Assembly (NCBI RefSeq): GCF_035083965.1
Contig: NC_089724.1
Span: 32,430,352 to 32,494,351 of the forward strand
Direction of reading: 5' to 3'
Length of the DNA: 64,000 bases
From: Branchiostoma lanceolatum
Lineage: Eukaryota; Chordata; Leptocardii; Amphioxiformes; Branchiostomatidae
Shown: piece by piece, positions 58,399-64,000 of the stretch
Layout of the letters: each line of letters starts with the position of its first letter
Numbering within the stretch: position 1 is the first letter of the stretch
The notes under the pieces: model-generated
Told to the model about the DNA's origin: nothing
Seen by the model: the letters and a program-made list of their open reading frames with translations, nothing else
The model's database searches: none
Position numbers and translations under genes: made by a program

Positions 58399-58847
58399 AC
58401 ACACGCACACACATACATACACATACATGCACACACACATACATACACAGTAACACACATACACGCACGCGCGCGCGCGTAAATATTCTAACGAGACAGT
58501 AAATGGAAGTGTTTTTGTTAATTTATTTTAATTCAATTTGTTAATGTTTCTGTCTTCTTCAACCAGGCGAGCGGCCGTACCCTTGTGACCACCCCGGCTG
58601 CGGACGCGCCTTCGCCCGGAACGAAGAGCTGACCAGACACCGCCGGATTCACACCGGAGTCCGCCCCTACCCCTGCACGGACTGCGGCAAGGCCTTCAGC
58701 CGAAAGGACCACCTCACCAAGCACGCCAAGACGCACCTGAAAGGCACCGAGAGGAAGGCGCTGCTGCGGCCGGTCTGTAAGGCCAGTCGATCCGCCGACG
58801 CAGTTACACGACACCCGTGGCCGACGCACGCAGCACAGAGAAACTGA
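52479..58847 (+). CDS. C2H2 zinc-finger transcription factor, Sp/KLF/EGR-type (two exons)
   Basis: Exon 52479-53043 (188 codons plus 1 nt, donor gtaagt) joins exon 58567-58847 (acceptor ttcttcaaccag) for 281 residues. The N-terminal 150 residues are Ser/Pro-rich and lack a recognised domain. A basic KRKRPEKK follows, then three C2H2 fingers. Finger 1 is C167/C170/H183/H187 with QLKGHLRVH. Finger 2 is C195-X4-C200/H213/H217 with [11 protein letters not shown]. Finger 3 is C225-X2-C228/H241/H245 with [17 protein letters not shown] and TGVRPY linkers join them. Fingers 2 and 3 resemble Sp/KLF and EGR proteins; the QLKGH first finger recalls insect Huckebein, which I suggest but cannot confirm. 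The exon junction falls inside the first linker, as in many zinc-finger genes. The ATG follows an in-frame TAA at 52455; an upstream 5' exon is possible because an acceptor-like tract ends at 52450. Confidence 0.85.
53679..53876. mobile_element. Perfect 198-bp hairpin element, TAGCCTCC family
   Basis: Two 99-bp arms are exact complements with no loop. It starts TAGCCTCCGTTGCAGAC and is flanked by the exact 9-bp repeat GGCTAAATG (53670-53678, 53877-53885). It lies in the zinc-finger gene's intron. Confidence 0.88.
55879..56026. mobile_element. CTCTCCAAGCAGAG foldback element, copy 2
   Basis: Outer arms TACTCTCCAAGCAGAGCAT and complement extend to about 40 bp. The middle (gacaaagtagaaagcccgac, cctaaaaacacgtcaaaaac) is shared with 59679-59861. 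Flanks TGTAGAG and TGTAGTG may be a mutated duplication. Confidence 0.75.
57303..57408. mobile_element. 106-bp foldback element with 9-bp target duplication
   Basis: Ends TAGCTTGGGTGCCAGCC and complement GGCTGGCACCCAGGCTA. Inner arms CGCTACCCAAGC and GCTTGGGTAGCG close on a 10-nt loop. Flanks are the exact repeat AGTGCACTG (57294-57302, 57409-57417). Confidence 0.8.
58320..58485 (+). repeat. AC/GC microsatellite
   Basis: Interrupted (CA)n and (CG)n tract with alternating purine-pyrimidine order (Z-DNA-prone), 80 bp before the last zinc-finger exon's acceptor. Confidence 0.9.
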
Positions 58848-59670
58848 TATTTGACACTGCCGTGGTGAAAGACATTGTAAAGTTTATGTCAAATTTCTAT
58901 ATCTGATATTCTGAATCTGAACCAAGTACATCAAAATTGTTTAGCAATTGTAAAGATAGGATAAAAGAATGAGCTACCCCGTAATGCCACGTTGGCGGGA
59001 AAGAAAACTAAAATTGAATACTAGTATCAAGAAATATACACAAATTATGCTCATGACTATTTTTTTAATCATTTTGTGTGTTTTTGTCTTTTATGTCATA
59101 CCAAACTGCCCGGCCGAGCCCCGGGTTGAAAATGTGACCCTAACATAACTTGTTATGGCCATACGATTTTGAGGAAGTACTAGTATCTGCATCACATGAC
59201 GACCAGAGATGGCGTTGGAATTTTAGACAATTTGTAATATTTTGTGAAATAGAATAAAAATCCATTGTACGGGAGTGTAAGTACATTAATGTAGATAAAA
59301 GAAAATTTATTTATGATCAATGAGCGTTACACATTGATGACTTTGCGTCTGTCTTTTCAGTGCCCCTTATATGACCCCACCCCCTCAAGAGTGCTTCCAG
59401 TACACTACATGTACCATACGCTTACCTTTGAAAATTAGCAAGAAACCAAATCACTCTAGACATGAATAAAGTCCAGCCTGACTAAATCGCGCTCCTAGCG
59501 GCCAACAGGTCGCCCTCTAGATATTTAGAAATAAGCATTCTAAAAATACAGTGAGCAATGTTTGAAATGTACTTTTGATGCCAGGAATCGGTTATTCTTG
59601 CAATTACTACAAATGTCAAATGGGTTATTCACTTGTGAAGTTGCAGATAAAATCGGCCCCTGCACTTCTA
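58848..59670. other. 3' flank of the zinc-finger gene
   Basis: AT-rich, with AATAAA at 59253-59258 as a possible polyadenylation signal. Confidence 0.35.
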
Positions 59671-59678
59671 CAAACCTC

Positions 59679-59861
59679 TACTCTCCAAGCAGAGGAGTGG
59701 GTCCGGCAGGTTTTTGACGTGTTTTTAGGCGTTTTTGTCGGGCTTTCTACTTTGTCATGGTATATTTCAATCTTAGATAGAAAGATACCATGACAAAGCC
59801 CGACAAAACGCCTAAAAACACGTCAAAAACCTACCGGACCCACTCCTCTGCTTGGAGAGTA
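59679..59861. mobile_element. CTCTCCAAGCAGAG foldback element, copy 3
   Basis: Arms of about 80 bp are nearly perfect complements; a four-base block (tact/agta region) is missing on one arm. Flanks are ACAAACCTC and ACAAACGTC, a 9-bp repeat with one mismatch. Confidence 0.8.
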
Positions 59862-61091
59862 CAAACGTCACCATAGGGTCCAAACCTCTACCAGTATAAT
59901 ACTCTCGGCACCATACCACTTCAAAATCACGACCATACTGTGTCTACAACACGGGATATCAAAACCAGAAGTTCCACTGAGGTACTGTAGAACGCCGATG
60001 GTAATAAAATTCATGTAACGAAAAGCACATCGGCGGAATATAAGTTTAGATATTGTACCATGACTAATCAACTTCAGTATGACCAAGTCCTTGGTATGAC
60101 ACATGATGATAGGAGGAACCCTATGTATAAACACACGTTAGGGCACGCGAGCAAATTCGTCCTACGTCATCGTACGATTTTTATGTTGTAGGATTTTCAA
60201 GCAGGCCCCGGGCAGAACGAACCGCCGACAAGGATCTAAGACAGTAATTTCGGTAACAAGACTGCACTGAATTGTGTACGACACATGCACAATTACATGT
60301 AGCCCAAGAATGCCCTCAATCTTGCTATCGTGCGACAGTCGTACAACGAACGTGACCGCTCCCTATCATCTCAGCAGTTGGTCTAAACAGACCCGCTGGC
60401 GGCGTTCGGAGATAGCTGCCAATATTAGTACCTTCCATTCGTATCCAAACTAGAACCTTATGTACCTAATTGTGGACTGTCTTACAAATTGTTCCGCTAA
60501 CTACTAGTGTGACACACAAAATACCAAACTTACAGAGAACATAATTCATCGTTCGAAGGGTTCTAAATATACCCCTTAGTCTTAATAAAAGAGGTAGCCT
60601 GGACCATAGACATATGGCGAGGAGTAAGTCGCACCCATAGGTTTGGATCCAGTGCCAATGATTGCCCAAATGCGAATGCTTGAACCAAGCAAATGTTAGC
60701 AGCGTGATATAAAACCGAAAGCCCTGCTGCAGTATCTTTGGAAGCAGATAGGAATCCCAAAATCTAAACATTTCTTGATTTTGGTAAAATGTTGTAAATA
60801 TCCATCCACAACTTATGGAGGTATGCTCTTCACGAACACACAGCCTAGCCCCGAAAATATAACCTTGGCGAATGTAATACGATACTACAGGTATATTCTT
60901 TTTTGCATTGTGACGTTAGTATCTCAGTGTAAACTTTAAGAAACGTACCATCTTCGAAAACATGCAGCGAATCGGTTATTGTAATATTTGTGCATGCAGT
61001 ATAAAAGTTGAACCTCGCACACCCGTCATGATTTTGTCACTGATGAATGTATAGACAAGGGCTTTCACATGAAGTCTCTCACTTATGTCGC

Positions 61092-61132
61092 TGGATTGAT
61101 TGGTTGATTGATTGATTGATTGATTGATTGTA
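61092..61132 (+). repeat. (GATT)n microsatellite
   Basis: About nine gatt units. Confidence 0.9.
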
Positions 61133-61159
61133 ACAAATCAACATGAAAACGCCCGTTAG

Positions 61160-61340
61160 ACCAATTAATCCTGACTGTCCCTCACAATTAGCGGTTCGAC
61201 CAATGATAGTATAACAATTATCGGTTTGACCAATGATAGTATGGCAATTATCGGTTCCACCAATGAGAAAGTGGCTTCATGTCCATAAAATATTCTAATT
61301 TCTATGTTTTTAGTGTGTATTTCTACGCTTTGATCGGTTT
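61160..61340 (-). repeat. Inverted copy of the TTAA-MITE middle part
   Basis: Contains cacaattagcggttcgacca, the complement of 18350-18376, followed by two further diverged repeats of caattatcggtttgacca. It also has ttctatgttttt and atttctacgcttt, as in 18290-18320. Confidence 0.5.
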
Positions 61341-61789
61341 AGGATAGGTCTATTATCACAAGAAGCCGATTTGAGATTGGGTCCATCATGAACGCAAAAT
61401 TTAAGTTGACTTAGGTCGGCTTGGCTACAAATTTAGGCATCTTTTTTCTTATTCGCACTCTCGCATTTAATGATTTTGACTTTGCAGAGGATGTCATCCA
61501 TAGAATCTGCTAGCGGCGGTGGCGCGACTGGAGCCCACATACCGTCCCATGGGAATACCCTTGATGAGCCCTTGATGGCTTTAAAATTCTACACGGTGAT
61601 ACATAAAAGGATTTTACGAATTGAAATTAGTGATCGTGCTGTGAGCGAAGCGCAGACCGTGTGGGAAAGGTCAGGGTCAACAGGGTTCAGAATCGTCAGA
61701 TGTCCAAGTTTGTCTGCGACGCTCGGTCAGAACAAGGAGGGAGAACCGCATTGGTCGGGAGAGGGTCTGCGTGCCCCTTTTCCGTGAGG

Positions 61790-61945
61790 AGTAGCGAGCT
61801 ATGTCACCGTTAATCGTAGCCGATTCGCTCTAATTCAACATGAGTGTTGTCGGCCTGTTCTGCCCTTCAATTATCTTCAATTTATCGTTAAGCGTTGCCG
61901 CGTTACACTGAATTTATCGTTAAGCGTTGCAAGGATCCCCCATGC
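61790..61945. repeat. Degenerate gttaagcgttg array
   Basis: atttatcgttaagcgttgc occurs twice, plus related gttaatcgtagcc words; the complement of the 22440-22638 type. Confidence 0.45.
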
Positions 61946-63589
61946 AGACTCTCTCAGAAATTTGGGAAATCCTTACCGCCCACAGGGCTGAAGGTTATGT
62001 ATACCGGCCTGCAAGTGATCTGTCTCACATCGCTCAACTCCAGCTCTCTTATCACAGAGCAGCACACGGGGAAAGCAAAAAAACCCAACACGCTAAAGTG
62101 TTTTTTGGCGACGCCTTAGGGGCGAGCCACGGTATAGTAGTGTGTGCAGTTTGCAAGAATTCTAGGAATTGTACAGGAATTTGTCTACAGGCATTGTAAG
62201 CCAATAAGTATGTTTGGAATGTTAGTGCGCAGTGCAAGGTAATGAAAGCGGGTCATGCAGCCCCCTGGGGCATTCATCCAAAAAACCTAGACAGGCAGCC
62301 ATGTATACATGACAACAGATCTACAGAAATGTTGTTCTTTTCTAAAACAGCGTGTGGCTGTTACAATGTTTTTAGATGTCTTGGTGCTGGTCCTCTAATG
62401 TCTTTCTTCTGGGAACGGGTCATAACTGCATCAAGTTTGTACTGATAAAGATTGTGCACGCTGCTTCAATTACCTTACTTACCAATGTCATTCTACAGGG
62501 GGGATGATGGTATTGGCGCAGGCGCCTAGACCCTACGGTGAGAGAGCTCAAGAATAAACAGGGTATTAAAAACATTGAAAGCCTTTCTTGGTGGGCTTTT
62601 TGGTGAACTCTTGGCAAGTCTGGGGTGGGTATGACAGTTCAGACTTCATAATTTTAGAATTTGTTGACGAAAACGACCTTTCTTCATCTTTTTGTCTTCT
62701 GGACCCCCGGGAGATAGTGTGATGGTCGCGAGCAGGCCCTTATAAGGGAAATGGACTGACTCAAGTGCTCTCGCTCGGGAGTGTTTCCCCGGAGACTAGC
62801 CGTATAGAAGTTCTCGTAATTCTGATAGATGACAGTCTACAGAACTGGTAAAAATTTGAGGGTAAGTTTTCTTGGTCAGGATCTTTGGTTCCTGAGATAA
62901 TGACACCTAATTTCTGTCAACTTCCCCATAGGGATGCATGTATTATTGGCCCAAATTGGAATGCCCTAATCCCCCCTACAAGTAGGGTAGTTAAAGGACA
63001 TTTTAAACTTAAAAGTTTAAAATTTCAAAATAGTATCAAGTTGCTTGAGTAATTTTTTTGGCGGCATTAAGGTTAACCCCATTCATGACATCACGGGCAT
63101 GTCTAAGCCATATGCCACACGCAGACAGAAAATACATGAAACCAAGGACAGAATCTGTAACAATGTCAAAACAGAAATCATTTTCAGATCGATCAATGAA
63201 AAATTTCACTGCCGCAAGGAAATTTATCAAGCCAGTTAGAAACTTTTAAGATTCACACAAGAGACAAGACTAAATAGCATTTACTACTAGTAGCAGATGA
63301 TTATCCTGCCACTATCCTGCTGATATTATCCTGTGCAATTCCTAGAATTGTCGGGATACTGGAGACACATTTTTACAAAGTAACATTTCTGTGAATTAAG
63401 ATTCCCATGGACATTCTGGCATCATTGGGACACAGAGTTTGGCATACTGGTTTATACATTCTTCATTTTTGTTCTTTCACATATTTTTCTTTGAAGTTGG
63501 AATTGACTTTGGCATTTTACGACATTAGTATCCATTTTTCGAAATATGCAGCTGCTTTGTAGCATTTACACTATATAATATTTTCAGAG
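61946..63589. other. No gene recognised
   Basis: An open frame at 61927-62199 has no known motif. 63037-63058 matches the Penelope pLTR end. Otherwise nothing. Confidence 0.35.
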
Positions 63590-63682
63590 TATGGCCGAAA
63601 ACCCTTTTTTTGTTTTGGAAACGGAAGAAGATTGATGCGCGCGTGGATGTCATCCATATAAGCAAATCAACATGGCCTAAGT
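63590..63682. repeat. GATGTCATCCATATAAG dispersed repeat end
   Basis: Same block order as 21320-21640 (gcgcgcgtggatgtcatcc, catggcctaa), diverged. Confidence 0.5.
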
Positions 63683-64000
63683 TATATGGAGACTATACAT
63701 TGTGGGACTGGCTTTCCATGTAGAGTTTGACTGACCCTAGCATGTGTTACACAAGCTCTCGCTCAAGGGCTGATTGAACCGTGGAAGGGCTGCCAGAAGC
63801 GTGGTCACGTCAGTCGAGACTGACCTCGCCAAGAACGAAAACGATGTCTTTAAAGACGGGATCCCACGCTGATCCCATCATCTGTCAGCGTTGGTATATA
63901 GCGGCCGTGCACCCTTAATTAAGCACATGCCTAGCACCTGTACCGCGCGGTGAGGTATCCACAGTTCAGACCTGCTGCAGTTTCCGCCCTGTGCGACCTG

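Larger units (their letters stand above)
53044..58566. other. Intron of the zinc-finger gene
   Basis: 5.5 kb holding three foldback elements (53679, 55879, 57303) and an AC/GC microsatellite; otherwise no repeat recognised, and no internal exon. Confidence 0.6.

Overview
The window reads as intron-rich, transposon-rich genomic DNA from an invertebrate deuterostome, most likely a lancelet (Branchiostoma). Sequence evidence is GT-AG introns, small animal-type exons, and very many non-autonomous DNA transposons, tRNA-derived SINEs and non-LTR/Penelope fragments. The lancelet assignment is an inference; no species-diagnostic gene is present.

Four host genes can be read out. (1) BORCS7, minus strand, 22955 to 5037: five exons (117, 63, 44, 21 and 52 nt) give a 98-residue BORC subunit spread over 17.9 kb of transposon-filled introns, with one GC-AG intron and a 21-nt microexon. 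(2) TEN1, plus strand, 23405-24580: two exons give 131 residues, an OB-fold subunit of the telomeric CST complex. TEN1 and BORCS7 lie head to head, with 449 bp between start codons. (3) UVSSA, plus strand, 31319-44917: thirteen exons join in frame to 773 codons of the transcription-coupled repair scaffold, with VHS-like N-terminus, TFIIH-binding acidic motif, conserved lysine, zinc finger and C-terminus. (4) A three-finger C2H2 transcription factor, plus strand, 52479-58847: two exons, 281 residues, Sp/KLF/EGR-like and possibly Huckebein-like.

The rest is mostly mobile DNA. Between 5 and 23 kb (BORCS7 introns) there are a 2.4-kb composite of two near-identical 663-bp repeats, a nested 2.7-kb hAT-like palindrome with an 8-bp target duplication, a TAACGTT-terminated element, a TTAA-flanked MITE, and a decayed non-LTR retrotransposon split by a MITE. 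Between 24 and 31 kb there are SINEs, microsatellites, a hAT MITE with an 8-bp duplication, a perfect 110-bp hairpin with a 9-bp duplication, and degenerate tandem repeats. UVSSA introns carry a Penelope-like RT/GIY-YIG fragment bounded by perfect inverted 94-bp repeats that contain a hammerhead-ribozyme-like motif. Between 46 and 60 kb several hairpin (foldback) elements lie in and around the zinc-finger gene.

The most unusual observation is a set of ultra-short palindromic insertions (10 to 34 bp, half-site AAGGAGGTTA) each flanked by a 9-bp direct repeat. They share that duplication length with three longer foldback hairpin families in the same window. This suggests one or more transposases acting on elements made of little more than their terminal inverted repeats.
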